NCBI GenBank assembly: GCA_963792675.1
Contig: CAWBWT010000002.1
Span: forward strand, 2,480,001-2,544,000
Direction of reading: 5' to 3'
Length of the DNA stretch: 64,000 nucleotides
Source of the DNA: JBBROS01 sp963792675
GTDB lineage: Bacteria; Pseudomonadota; Alphaproteobacteria; Acetobacterales; Acetobacteraceae
The notes below the pieces were generated by a model. The model saw nothing but the letters and a program-made list of their open reading frames with translations. It was not told the DNA's origin and searched no databases. This document shows positions 20,255 to 28,339 of the stretch, piece by piece. The position numbers and the translations under genes are program-made. The number at the start of each line of letters is the position of its first letter. The first letter of the stretch is position 1.

Positions 20255-20272
20255 GTGTGACCCTGGTCACAC
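20255..20272. promoter_or_regulatory. CRP-type operator palindrome
   Basis: GTGTGACC-ct-GGTCACAC is a perfect inverted repeat. It contains TGTGA-N6-TCACA (20256-20271), the exact core consensus of the CRP branch of the CRP/FNR family. It lies about 120 bp upstream of the pentapeptide-repeat gene start (20391), a normal distance for an activator site. The identity of the binding protein is inference. Confidence 0.6.
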
Positions 20273-20390
20273 TTTCAGTGGCCGATCGGCGGTATGGTCC
20301 TGCCGTATGGCCTCAATTGGCGGAGCACCCCACCGGCAGCACTCTGCCGGGTCTGACTGCGGCGACCCACGGCGGCCCGGAGACGACACC

Positions 20391-22337
20391 ATGTGCGAGC
20401 AACCAGAAGCCAAGTGCGGGTGCGAACCACCAAAGGACAAGAGCGCTTCGGAGAGCGCTGAGAGGATCAAAGTCCTAGAGAATGCACGCAAGGACGTCGC
20501 CGACGCCAGCGATGTCGCCGTCGCCCGCTGGTTCAGTTACTTGTTCGTGCTGTTCTATTTGCTGGTCGCCGCCGGCGGCGTGACCCATCGCGACCTTCTT
20601 GTCGAAAGCCCGGTCAAGCTGCCCTTCTTGAGCGTCGATCTGCCGCTGGTGGGCTTCTTCTGTGCCGTACCGCCCTTATTCGTCATCGTCCATGGTTACG
20701 TCCTGCTGCACCTCGTGTTCCTGTCCGAGCGGATTCAGGATTTCGAGCGCATAGCCAGGCTGTCGCCGGGGACCACGACGACCTCGCGGCTTCCCGCCAA
20801 CGTGCTGGTCAAGGCGCTGTCCGACCCCGGTCCGGGGCGTCCCGGTCTCACGGATTGGCTCATCCAAGCCGTCGCATGGATCAGCTTGATCATCGTCCCC
20901 GTCCTGCTGCTCCTGTTCATGCAGCTTCAATTCCTGGCTTACCACGACGTTTTCACCACGTGGTTGCAGCGGCTGGCGACGGTGGCCGACCTTGCGCTGC
21001 TCTGGTCATTATGGCCCAGGATCGTGCCGCGCCGGACAAGAGGCGAGTTCGTCTGGGCCGATTATCGGCGGCTCGCACCGGCGGGCGTTGCGAGCCTTGC
21101 GGCCCTGTTCGTGGCGTTCGGCATCGCGACCTTCCCCGGCGAGGCGCTGCACGAGGTCTCGTTCGTGCCGTTCCGCGACACGATCGTGGCCGAGCAGGTC
21201 GAGGATGCCACGTCCCGCGCGATCAGCCCATTTGTGAACCGGCTGGTGCTGTCCGGCGCCGATCTGGTCGATCGCAAGACGCTGGATACCGCGGCGAAGC
21301 TGTTTGCCGCCCCGCCGATCCAGAACCTGCGCGGACGGCATCTGGAAGGCGCTATTTTCACCGACGTTTCGATGCCGCGGGTCGACTTCACCAATGCGCA
21401 CCTCGATGGCGCCGTGTTCACGCGGGCCAAGCTGCAGGGGGCATGGTTCGATGCCGCTTCCCTGATCGGGGCCCGCCTGGACAACGCGCAGGCGCAGGGG
21501 GCTTCGTTCTTTACGGCGTTCCTGCAAGCCGCGTCGCTCGATGGCGCGGACCTGCAGGGAGCCGTGCTGGCCGGCGCCCATCTCGGCGGCGCCGTGATGA
21601 CCAATGCCTCCCTGCAAGGCGCCTCCCTGGCCGGCGCCGACATGCGGGGGGCGCTGCTGGTCGCGGCGGACCTGCGCGGCGCCAATCTGGCGGGAGCGCT
21701 GCTGCAAGGCGCCTCGTTCGAGGCGGCGACGCTCACCGGCGCCTCCTTCCTCGATGCGTATGTTTGGCGCACCGACTTCCGTTTGGTGACGGCTAAACCT
21801 CCGGGGTTGCGGACCGTCGGACGCAAGGGCGACCCCGCGAAGCCGCCTTGCATGGGCCAGGACCCATGCCTGCCGCCCGACGATGTGAACAGCTTGTCCC
21901 GCACGATCGATCGCTTCGTGCTCGATCCGAAAGCGAAGAAGGCGATGACGGCTCGGCTGGAACAGAAGCTCGACCCGGCGACGCCGATCCCGCTCGAAGA
22001 TACCATCAAGGACAGCGGCTCGTTGGTGAGCGCCGCGACCGAACTCGAGCTCGACGAGGCGGAACTCGAGAATCTTTGGCGGGAGATTGCCTGCACCGCC
22101 GACGGCGCCCCGTTCGTCCTGGTGGGGTTTCTGGGCACGCTCTCCGACCCGAAGGCAGCGAGGTTCCGGGCGGGCAGCTCCTATCTTCAGCTTCTGGCAC
22201 GCGAGCTGGACCAGGCCGGATGCGCCGGAACCACCGTCATGGCCGGGGCGACCCGGATGAAGCTGATCGAGCAGGAACACCTCCGGGCCGAACCGCAAGT
22301 CGGCAGTGTGTTGGCGACGCAGACGACCGCCCCATGA
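20391..22337 (+). CDS. membrane-anchored pentapeptide-repeat protein
   Basis: A 648-residue protein. A Cys-rich cytoplasmic N-terminus (MCEQPEAKCGCEPPK) and a charged helix precede about five membrane segments between residues 50 and 265: FSYLFVLFYLLVAAGG, VGFFCAVPPLFVIVHGYVLL, WISLIIVPVLLLLF, a weaker one at ATVADLALLWSLW, and VASLAALFVAFGIA. Next comes an A(D/N)LxG pentapeptide-repeat array over roughly residues 320-460 (LDGAVFTRAKLQGAWFDAAS and onward), a right-handed quadrilateral helix. A charged C-terminal domain of about 190 residues is unassigned. The start at 20391 has CGGAG upstream; an earlier ATG at 20307 adds low-complexity residues. First gene of a four-gene unit behind a CRP-type site. 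Confidence 0.78.
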   Translation: MCEQPEAKCGCEPPKDKSASESAERIKVLENARKDVADASDVAVARWFSYLFVLFYLLVAAGGVTHRDLLVESPVKLPFLSVDLPLVGFFCAVPPLFVIVHGYVLLHLVFLSERIQDFERIARLSPGTTTTSRLPANVLVKALSDPGPGRPGLTDWLIQAVAWISLIIVPVLLLLFMQLQFLAYHDVFTTWLQRLATVADLALLWSLWPRIVPRRTRGEFVWADYRRLAPAGVASLAALFVAFGIATFPGEALHEVSFVPFRDTIVAEQVEDATSRAISPFVNRLVLSGADLVDRKTLDTAAKLFAAPPIQNLRGRHLEGAIFTDVSMPRVDFTNAHLDGAVFTRAKLQGAWFDAASLIGARLDNAQAQGASFFTAFLQAASLDGADLQGAVLAGAHLGGAVMTNASLQGASLAGADMRGALLVAADLRGANLAGALLQGASFEAATLTGASFLDAYVWRTDFRLVTAKPPGLRTVGRKGDPAKPPCMGQDPCLPPDDVNSLSRTIDRFVLDPKAKKAMTARLEQKLDPATPIPLEDTIKDSGSLVSAATELELDEAELENLWREIACTADGAPFVLVGFLGTLSDPKAARFRAGSSYLQLLARELDQAGCAGTTVMAGATRMKLIEQEHLRAEPQVGSVLATQTTAP

Positions 22338-22475
22338 ACACGCGGGCCACACGGCCTCAAGAAGCAAAATAGCAGCGCCGGCAAACCTGGCACCCCTTGG
22401 AACCGCGGCGTCGCAAGTGCATCCTGCAACGGGCAGGACGTGACGCTTGTCCCACTCCACCGTGAAGGCAAAAGT

Positions 22476-23276
22476 GTGGCGGGCAACAGGACGGGCGGGA
22501 CGACAACACGGCGATTGGCCTGGGGCGGCCGGACGCTGCTGCAATACTGGCTGATTTTCACCGGACTGACCGTGTTCGGCTTCGTTCTGCTGTGGCATTA
22601 CGGGTTGATCCGCCGGATGGTCCTGGCCGACCGTACCTACATATCGTCCGCGATTGTGCTGCTGTATGTCGCGACGACGTTGCATTGCTTGTGGCGCACC
22701 GCCGCGGTGTCGCGCGAGGCCGATGCCGCGCGGCAAGCCGCGCAACTGCTCACCGGGGGCGAGGGCCGCATCACCGTGAGCGGCGGCCGCGTGGACGTCG
22801 AGGGCAGGGGGGCCTTGCCCGACAGCTTGATTGCCGGGCACGTCCGCGACCTCGTGCTGAAGGCCGACGCGCAAAGCACGCTCGCCCAGGGCGCCCGTTC
22901 GCTCGACCAGTCGTTGCTGCTGCGTGGCCTTGCGGTGCGGCTGCGCGGCTCCAACCCGATCGGCGGCTTCGTCAGTGACACCATGATGAAGCTCGGCCTG
23001 GTCGGCACCATCATCGGCTTCATCGTCATGCTGGCGCCGATCGCCGGCCTCGATCCGGCCGATCGCGGCGCCATCAAGTCGTCGATGTCGCTCATGAGCG
23101 ACGGCATGGCGATCGCGATGTACACCACCCTGGCCGGCCTGGTCGGCTCGATCCTGGTGAAGATCCAATACTACATGCTCGAGAGCGCGACCGGCGAGCT
23201 GTTCGCCAACGCCGTCCGCATGCTCGAGCTGCACGTCGTCCCGGTGCTGGAACGGCCCTGGAACCGCCCGGGATGA
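22476..23276 (+). CDS. MotA/TolQ/ExbB-family proton-channel protein
   Basis: A 266-residue inner-membrane protein. Two N-terminal segments (LLQYWLIFTGLTVFGFVLLW and SSAIVLLYVATTLHCLW) are followed by a cytoplasmic domain of about 125 residues. Two C-terminal segments carry the family signature MMKLGLVGTIIGFIVMLAP and GMAIAMYTTLAGLVGSILV. This is the topology of the MotA side of proton-driven motors and of ExbB/TolQ. GTG at 22476 with GAAGG upstream is preferred; a GTG at 22440 is possible. Its stop overlaps the next ATG (ATGA). No canonical ExbD/TolR/MotB gene is adjacent; the next gene takes that place. Confidence 0.8.
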   Translation: MAGNRTGGTTTRRLAWGGRTLLQYWLIFTGLTVFGFVLLWHYGLIRRMVLADRTYISSAIVLLYVATTLHCLWRTAAVSREADAARQAAQLLTGGEGRITVSGGRVDVEGRGALPDSLIAGHVRDLVLKADAQSTLAQGARSLDQSLLLRGLAVRLRGSNPIGGFVSDTMMKLGLVGTIIGFIVMLAPIAGLDPADRGAIKSSMSLMSDGMAIAMYTTLAGLVGSILVKIQYYMLESATGELFANAVRMLELHVVPVLERPWNRPG

Positions 23277-23917
23277 GCGATGAGTTCGACCTGTTCCCGC
23301 GCGAGGAAGCCTTCGACCCGTTCGGGGTAATGCTGTTCAAGGCGATGCAGGTGCTGGCGTTCCTGTTCTTCATCGCGCTACTGAGCATTGCGCCCGATGC
23401 CAAGGAGGGCAAGGTCGACCCGAAGGCCGAGTTCCTCATCACCATGAGCTGGCCCGACAGCCACCCCGACGACATGGACCTGTTCGTCGAGGATCCGATC
23501 GGCAACGTCGTCTGGTATCGCCGCCACGAGGCCGGGTTCATGGTGCTGGAGCGGGACGACCGGGGCGGCGCCAACGACTTCATCATGGTGGCCGGCAAGA
23601 AGATCCCGTCGCCGATCCGCCAGGAGACCGTCAGCATCCGCGGCATCGTCGCCGGCGAGTACACCGTCAACGTGTACCAGTTCGCCGCCCTGACCGGAGC
23701 GCCGGTCCCGGTTTCGGTGCGGGTCGAGAAACTGAACCCGACGGTGCAGGTGGTGCATTACGACACGCTGTACCTCGATCATGGCGGCGACGAGAAAACC
23801 GCCGCGCGCTTCATGGTCGATGCCGAGGGGAAGGTGACCGGCGTGGCGCACGACCCGAAATCGTTGCTGCAGCGGCTGCGCGACCCGCGCGACGTGCAGC
23901 GCCGGCCGGTGCGATGA
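23273..23917 (+). CDS. single-TM protein with periplasmic beta-sandwich-like domain, ExbD position
   Basis: A 214-residue protein with a short acidic cytoplasmic N-terminus (MSDEFDLFPREEAFDPFG) and one membrane helix (about residues 24-41, VLAFLFFIALLSIAP). The extracytoplasmic domain of about 170 residues has DDMDLFVEDPIGNVVWYRRH and IVAGEYTVNVYQF. These recall the DUF2135/YfaP-like beta-sandwich pattern (DxDLxVxDPxG ... GxYxVxVxxF). N-in, one-TM topology equals ExbD/TolR, but the helix lacks the membrane Asp those use for proton transfer and the periplasmic domain differs. Overlap with the channel gene suggests a complex. I do not know a named family. Confidence 0.6.
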   Translation: MSDEFDLFPREEAFDPFGVMLFKAMQVLAFLFFIALLSIAPDAKEGKVDPKAEFLITMSWPDSHPDDMDLFVEDPIGNVVWYRRHEAGFMVLERDDRGGANDFIMVAGKKIPSPIRQETVSIRGIVAGEYTVNVYQFAALTGAPVPVSVRVEKLNPTVQVVHYDTLYLDHGGDEKTAARFMVDAEGKVTGVAHDPKSLLQRLRDPRDVQRRPVR

Positions 23918-23939
23918 CCGTCCGGCGACACCGGGCGGG

Positions 23940-23991
23940 GCGGTGAGCTTGCAGGCGCAGGTCAGGCGGTGAGCCTGCAAGCGCAAGTGAT
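23940..23991 (+). repeat. 26-bp tandem duplication at a start codon, creating a nine-codon mini-ORF
   Basis: GCGGTGAGC-T-TGCA-G-GCGCA-G-GT (from 23940) is repeated as GCGGTGAGC-C-TGCA-A-GCGCA-A-GT (from 23966), 20 of the first 23 bases identical. The first copy starts a mini-ORF (VSLQAQVRR, 23943-23972) whose TGA overlaps the GTG of the second copy (VSLQAQV..., 23969). The second copy is the actual gene start. This is either a recent slippage duplication or a coupled leader peptide. Confidence 0.65.
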
Positions 23992-24577
23992 CGGCTTGTC
24001 GCTCGCCTATGCGGCGCTCGGCGTGCTGGCGCTGGTTGGCGTGGCGCGGACCCGCTGGCCGTGGCCGCTGAAGTCGGCGGTGATCGTTCTCGCCAGCCTC
24101 GCCTATGTCGGCGTCTTCTTCGGCACCAAGGGCCTGCTCGGCTGGTCCACGCCGGACCCGCTGCCGGCGCGGTTCCAGGTGCTTTGGGCCCGCACCGTCG
24201 ATCCCGACCCGGCCAGCGGCAATCCCGGCGCGGTTCACCTCTGGCTCGAAACCCTGGGCGACGACAACCTCCCCGCCGGCGAACCCCGCGCCTACCGCCT
24301 GCCATTCTCGCGCCGCCTGGCGCAGAAGGTGGAGGCGGTGCGGGTCGAGCTGCAGGCCAACCACCCGCAAGGCGGCCGCACCGAGGAGGCCGAGGGCGCC
24401 CCCGACCAGGCGGCGCAAACCAACGGCCCGCCGGCGCCGCTGAACCGCGACATCGATCCCGGCGGCGACCCGGCCGGCGGCGGCAGCCTGGACCCGGCCA
24501 TGCTCGGCGGCAACTCGAAGTCGGTGGAGTTCGCGCCGTTGCCACGCCCGGTGCTGCCGGCCAAAGAAGCGCCCTGA
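23969..24577 (+). CDS. two-TM protein with Pro/Gly-rich periplasmic tail
   Basis: A 202-residue protein. Two N-terminal membrane helices (VIGLSLAYAALGVLALVGVA and AVIVLASLAYVGVFFGTKG) are followed by a domain beginning LPARFQVLWARTVDPDP. A segment LWLETLGDDNLPAGEPRAYR leads into a disordered Pro/Gly/Glu-rich tail (residues about 130-202). GTG start at 23969, coupled to the upstream mini-ORF. It lies 51 bp after the tethered beta-sandwich gene and completes the pentapeptide-ExbB-like unit. No family recognised. Presumably it is an inner-membrane partner of that complex, an inference from operon structure. Confidence 0.62.
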   Translation: MSLQAQVIGLSLAYAALGVLALVGVARTRWPWPLKSAVIVLASLAYVGVFFGTKGLLGWSTPDPLPARFQVLWARTVDPDPASGNPGAVHLWLETLGDDNLPAGEPRAYRLPFSRRLAQKVEAVRVELQANHPQGGRTEEAEGAPDQAAQTNGPPAPLNRDIDPGGDPAGGGSLDPAMLGGNSKSVEFAPLPRPVLPAKEAP

Positions 24578-24584
24578 GTACGCC

Positions 24585-25307
24585 TTACCCCCGCCGTTCC
24601 AGCATCCGCGCCGCCAACACCTGCTCATACCGCGCCTTGGTGTCCTCGTTCATCGGGTACAGCCCCGGCAGCGGCACGCCGCGCTCGACCTCCTGCATGA
24701 TCCACGCCTCCGCCTCTTCCTGCGCCGGGGCTTCCGACAGCACGTGGTCCAGCAGCGCCGCCGGGATCAGCACGGCGCCATCGCCGTCCACCACCACCAC
24801 GTCGTCCGGAAACACCGCCACCCCGCCGCACGCGACCGGCTCCTGCCATCCCACGAAGGTCAGCGCGGTGACCGCGGCCGGCGCCGCTGCGCCCTGGCAC
24901 CAGACCGGCAGACCGGTCGACAGCACACCCGCGAGGTCGCGCACCGCCCCGTCCGTCACCAGCGCCGCCACGCCTCGCTTCTGCATCCGCGCGCACAGGA
25001 TGTCGCCGAGGATTCCGGCATCGGCGACGCCCATGGCATCCACCACCGCGACGCAGCCCTTCGGCATTGCCTCGATCGCCGCCCGCGTGGAATTCGGCGC
25101 CGCCCAGGCGGCCGGCGTCGCGAGGTCCTCCCGCGCCGGCACGAAGCGCATCGTGAACGCCCGGCCGACCACCCGCGGCTGACCCGGCTGCAACGGCCGC
25201 GTCCCCCGCATCCACACGGTGCGTAGCCCGCGCTTCAGCAGCACGGTCGTGATGGTCGCGGTCGCGATGCCGCGCAGGGTGGCGAAGGCGTCGGCGTCGG
25301 CGATCAT
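24585..25307 (-). CDS. RraA-like / HMG aldolase family protein
   Basis: A 240-residue member of the RraA/4-hydroxy-4-methyl-2-oxoglutarate aldolase family. The core motif GDILCARMQKRGVAALVTDG is followed by AVRDLAGV, giving the conserved G-D...R and DGAVRD metal/substrate site of the aldolases. The following VVDGDGAVLIPA is also typical. Members with this motif are usually oxoacid aldolases or oxaloacetate decarboxylases and not RNase E inhibitors. The partner pathway is not local. It is convergent with the envelope unit, ending 7 bp from it, and divergent from an ABC binding protein. Confidence 0.82.
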   Translation of the reverse strand: MIADADAFATLRGIATATITTVLLKRGLRTVWMRGTRPLQPGQPRVVGRAFTMRFVPAREDLATPAAWAAPNSTRAAIEAMPKGCVAVVDAMGVADAGILGDILCARMQKRGVAALVTDGAVRDLAGVLSTGLPVWCQGAAAPAAVTALTFVGWQEPVACGGVAVFPDDVVVVDGDGAVLIPAALLDHVLSEAPAQEEAEAWIMQEVERGVPLPGLYPMNEDTKARYEQVLAARMLERRG

Positions 25308-25390
25308 GGGCGCCTCCTGCTTTGGCGTGTCGGGAACGGCTGGACTGCTGTACTGTCGCGCAAGCGCGGCATTGGCACGAGGGTAGTCGG

Positions 25391-26422
25391 ATGGGAGCCA
25401 GACGGTCGAGCCTACCGGAGCCGCGCTTGTCGCGCCGTGCCCTGCTTGGCTCGGGCTTGGCAGCCGCGGCGATCCGGCCGGTCCGGGCCGAGCTGCCGCC
25501 GCTACGCATCGCCCGGCAGTTCGGGGTCGGCTACGCGCAGATGGCGATCCTGGAAGACCGCAAGCTGATCGAACGCCATGCCGCCGATGCCGGCCTCGGC
25601 GCGCTTGAGGTCGGCTGGTCCACCTTCCGCTCCAGCGACGTGATGAACGACGCGCTGCTGTCGGGCGGCCTCGACATCGCCTCGCTCGGCGTGCCCGGCC
25701 TCGGCACCATCTGGTCGCGCACGGCCGGGCAGCGCTACGAGGTCAAAGGCCTGTGCGGCTTCAACCTGGCCCCGATCGCGCTCGTCACGCGCGAGCCTTC
25801 GGTGCACGGCATTGGCGACTATCGGCCGGGGATGAAGATCGCGCTGCCGGCCGCCAAGGTCTCGAACCAGGCGATCTACCTGCAGATGGCGGCGGCCAAG
25901 CTGTGGGGCGAGGCCGAATACGCGCGGCTCGACCCGCTGACGGTGTCGATGAGCCACCCGGACGCGGTCGCAGCACTGCTATCGGGCGGCGAGATCACCA
26001 GCTATTTCGGCGCGCCGCCCTTCACGCAGCGCGCGATGAAGGCGCCCGGCGTGCACGAAGTGACGAACTCGACCGCCATCTTGGGTGGCCCGGCATCGTT
26101 CAACATCCTCGGCATGCCGACCCGGTTCTACGATGCCAACCCCGCCTTGGTCCGCGCCGTGATGGCGGCACTGACCGAGGCGACCGCGTTGATCGGCGCC
26201 GACACCGAAGCGGCGGCCGCCACCTACGCGAAGGTCACCGGCGACAAGACCCCGCTGGCCGACTTGGTCGAGGTGATGCGGACCGGCATGACCTACACCT
26301 TGGACGTGCACGGCTCGCTGCCGATCGTGCAGTTCATGGCAGCGACCGGCGTCTTGAAGCGACGGCCGGAGCGCTGGACCGACTACATGCACGGCAGCGC
26401 CGCGGCGGGAACGGGGAGTTGA
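25391..26422 (+). CDS. ABC transporter substrate-binding protein, NitT/TauT type (orphan)
   Basis: A 343-residue exported binding protein. The leader has a Tat-like LSRRALLGSGLAAAAI with cleavage at VRAE. The mature N-terminus LRIARQFGVGYAQMAILEDR and the segment KIALPAAKVSNQAIYLQMAA are typical of SsuA/TauA-like proteins. No permease or ATPase gene is nearby, so it is an orphan or works with a distant transporter. It is clearly paralogous to the protein at 60.1-61.1 kb, which has the matching block KIAVPSAKVSLQAVVLQMAV. The start at 25391 is chosen because it directly precedes the basic n-region. Confidence 0.82.
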   Translation: MGARRSSLPEPRLSRRALLGSGLAAAAIRPVRAELPPLRIARQFGVGYAQMAILEDRKLIERHAADAGLGALEVGWSTFRSSDVMNDALLSGGLDIASLGVPGLGTIWSRTAGQRYEVKGLCGFNLAPIALVTREPSVHGIGDYRPGMKIALPAAKVSNQAIYLQMAAAKLWGEAEYARLDPLTVSMSHPDAVAALLSGGEITSYFGAPPFTQRAMKAPGVHEVTNSTAILGGPASFNILGMPTRFYDANPALVRAVMAALTEATALIGADTEAAAATYAKVTGDKTPLADLVEVMRTGMTYTLDVHGSLPIVQFMAATGVLKRRPERWTDYMHGSAAAGTGS

Positions 26423-26423
26423 G

Positions 26424-26993
26424 ATGAGCGCATTGCCCGAGGGTTTCTGGGAGGACCGCTTCCAGGAAGGCAACACGCCCTGGGAGCGTGAAGGGCTCAA
26501 CCCGGCCTTCCTCGCCTGGCGCAACTCGGGCGCGCTATCGCCCTGCCGCATCCTGGTGCCAGGCGCCGGCCGCAGCCCGGAGCCGGCCGCGCTGCTGCAA
26601 GCCGGGTTCGACGTCGTGACGCTCGACCTTGCGGACAGCGCGGTGGCGGTGCAAGGCGAGCGGCTGGGTCCGAGCCGTGCGCTCCAGGGCGACGTCACGT
26701 CCTGGACGCCCGATGCCCCGTTCGACGCCGTATACGACCAGACCTGCCTGTGCGCCTTGCCGCCGGATCTGTGGCCCGCCTATGCGGCCCGGCTGCGCGA
26801 CTGGCTGCGGCCGGGCGGGCAATTGTTCATCCTGTTCATGCAGACCACTCGCGACCCCGGGCCACCGTTCAACTGCCCGCTGCCGGCGATGCGCGCGCTG
26901 TTCGCCGACTGGGACTGGCCCGAAACGCTGTCCGACCCGGTGCCGCACCGTTTCGCCGGCCTCGAGCAGCCTGCGGTGCTGATCCGCAGGTGA
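26424..26993 (+). CDS. thiopurine S-methyltransferase (TPMT)-family methyltransferase
   Basis: A 189-residue SAM-dependent methyltransferase. It opens with the TPMT-family FWEDRFQEGNTPWEREGLNP, then the SAM-binding motif I ILVPGAGRSPEPAALLQAGF and an acidic motif II LDLADSAV. YDQTCLCALPPDLW and GGQLFILFM complete the fold. Prokaryotic TPMT relatives methylate chalcogenides (tellurite, selenite) or small thiols. The substrate here is unknown. It begins 1 bp after the stop of the orphan binding protein gene, so they share a transcript. Confidence 0.83.
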   Translation: MSALPEGFWEDRFQEGNTPWEREGLNPAFLAWRNSGALSPCRILVPGAGRSPEPAALLQAGFDVVTLDLADSAVAVQGERLGPSRALQGDVTSWTPDAPFDAVYDQTCLCALPPDLWPAYAARLRDWLRPGGQLFILFMQTTRDPGPPFNCPLPAMRALFADWDWPETLSDPVPHRFAGLEQPAVLIRR

Positions 26994-27018
26994 GTGGCGG
27001 CCGTCCTGGCGGGCTCGG

Positions 27019-27990
27019 CTAACCTCCCGGCTTCCTCGATGTTGCCGGCGGCGTTCCCGTGCGCGGCCAGGCCGAGCGCTCGTCGAAGAACCAGGCGGCC
27101 CGCTCGGCGCCATGTCGCAGCAGGCGCTCGATGAAGGCGGTGGTGCGGTCGAACTTCGACGGGTAGTCGAGGCCGGTGATGTCCAGTTCGACGACGCGCA
27201 GCCGGATCGGCCGGTAGCGCTCCGCCAGGGCAGGGTAGGCGGCCAGCATCTTGTTGACGGCCGCGATGAAGAACAGCTCCTGCCCGAGCGACAAGTTGCC
27301 GGACAGCTCGTTGCGCCGGTTCTCGATCTCGGGGACCGTGCGCGGCTCCTGATCGTCCGCCTGCGGGTTGATCTGCACGACCCAGATCTCGTCCGGCGCC
27401 GGGTCGAGGTCGGTGAACTCGCGGATGGGCGGGTTGGTGGTAAACAGCCCGTCCCAGAACAGCGTCCCATGGGCACGAACGGCGCGGAACAGCGGCGGGA
27501 TGGCAGCGGACGCGATCAGGTCGTCGTAGGACAGCGTTTCGCCTGAGAACACCGTGCGGGCGCCGCTGAGGATGTCGGTGGCGCCGACCAGGAGTTTCGG
27601 CCGCAAGCGGCTCGGCAGGGCATCGAGCCCGAGATGGCGCGTCAGCAGCGACCGCAACCGCGGCTCCGCCGTGGGCTCGTAGAGGTAGGGGCTGACCTCG
27701 GCCGCCACCGGCAGCCGGGCCAGGAACAGCCCGGCGGCATTGGCGGCGGCGTCCAGCGGGTCACGCGCCTCGAGGTCGCGCCAGAAGCCGTGCAGCCGGG
27801 CCACCGCGTCATCGGCGCCGCCCGGCCCGTTCAGCCCGGCCCAGGCCAGCGCCGCGCACATCGCCCCACCGGAGGTGCCGCTGAGCGCCACGAGATCGAA
27901 CCGGTCGCGCATCTCCGGCCCGAGCAAACCGGCCAGCACACCGGCCCCAAAGGCGGCGTGGCTGCCGCCGCCTTGGCACCCGATCGCCAC
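27019..27990 (-). CDS. patatin-like phospholipase
   Basis: A 323-residue patatin-fold lipase. The oxyanion loop is QGGGSHAAFGAGVLAGLL, the nucleophile Ser40 sits in GTSGG and the catalytic Asp is probably in FWDGLFTTNPP. The family blocks AAIPPLFRAV and IWVVQINP are visible. The GTG at 27990 leaves only five residues before the glycine loop, shorter than usual. The frame stays open upstream as an Ala/Pro-rich stretch, but only a CTG is available before a stop, so the N-terminus is uncertain. It hydrolyses acyl esters, probably membrane lipid. It lies 97 bp downstream of a small secreted protein on the same strand. Confidence 0.85.
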   Translation of the reverse strand: MAIGCQGGGSHAAFGAGVLAGLLGPEMRDRFDLVALSGTSGGAMCAALAWAGLNGPGGADDAVARLHGFWRDLEARDPLDAAANAAGLFLARLPVAAEVSPYLYEPTAEPRLRSLLTRHLGLDALPSRLRPKLLVGATDILSGARTVFSGETLSYDDLIASAAIPPLFRAVRAHGTLFWDGLFTTNPPIREFTDLDPAPDEIWVVQINPQADDQEPRTVPEIENRRNELSGNLSLGQELFFIAAVNKMLAAYPALAERYRPIRLRVVELDITGLDYPSKFDRTTAFIERLLRHGAERAAWFFDERSAWPRTGTPPATSRKPGG

Positions 27991-28087
27991 CCGGGGCCTG
28001 GACGCCGCCGCCGGCCCTTCCGCCGCCGCAGCGGCCGGCGCCAGGGCCGGCGCCAGCTCGACCGAAGCCGCCGCGGCGGCGGCCGGC

Positions 28088-28339
28088 CTACTTGCCTTGG
28101 GCGTCGACTTTGGCTTTTTCAGAGCGGTTCATCTCCTTGACCCCCGGGTCTTGAGAGGTCGAGCCCGTGGTCTGGGTTGCGCCGGCCGGGGGCGCCGTCT
28201 TGGGAACGGAGCTTTGCGCCGCCGGCTCGCCGCGGGGACGCACCCCGGGCGAGGTCGGCGCCGGCTGCGCCGCGGCCGCCCCCGCGCCGATGAGGAGGAC
28301 GGCCGCACTGGCGTGGAACAGGTTCATAAGACGCCTCAT
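28088..28339 (-). CDS. small exported low-complexity protein
   Basis: An 83-residue protein with signal peptide MRRLMNLFHASAAVLLIGAG and cleavage near AAAQ. The mature part is a Pro/Thr/Ser/Gln-rich tail of about 55 residues ending in a charged segment (MNRSEKAKVDAQGK). Its ATG overlaps the stop of the large molybdoenzyme gene (ATGA), so it belongs to that operon as a third gene. No domain recognised; perhaps an envelope spacer or an accessory of the oxidoreductase. An alternative start at 28327 (MNLFH) is also possible. Confidence 0.6.
   Translation of the reverse strand: MRRLMNLFHASAAVLLIGAGAAAAQPAPTSPGVRPRGEPAAQSSVPKTAPPAGATQTTGSTSQDPGVKEMNRSEKAKVDAQGK

Noticed and set aside
21340..21770. 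Repetitive DNA resembling a tandem repeat or CRISPR-like array
   Set aside because: The periodicity is 15 bp and in frame, that is, pentapeptide repeats of the coding sequence; there are no conserved direct repeats with unique spacers. No CRISPR array was seen anywhere in the window.
21009..23234. 741-codon minus-strand frame opposite the pentapeptide and channel genes
   Set aside because: No recognisable domain, and it spans two well-supported genes on the other strand including their intergenic gap.
22476..24577. Zorya (ZorAB) anti-phage system
   Set aside because: The channel protein fits the MotA/ExbB class, but there is no OmpA-like peptidoglycan-binding ZorB and no ZorC/D/E helicase or nuclease gene nearby.
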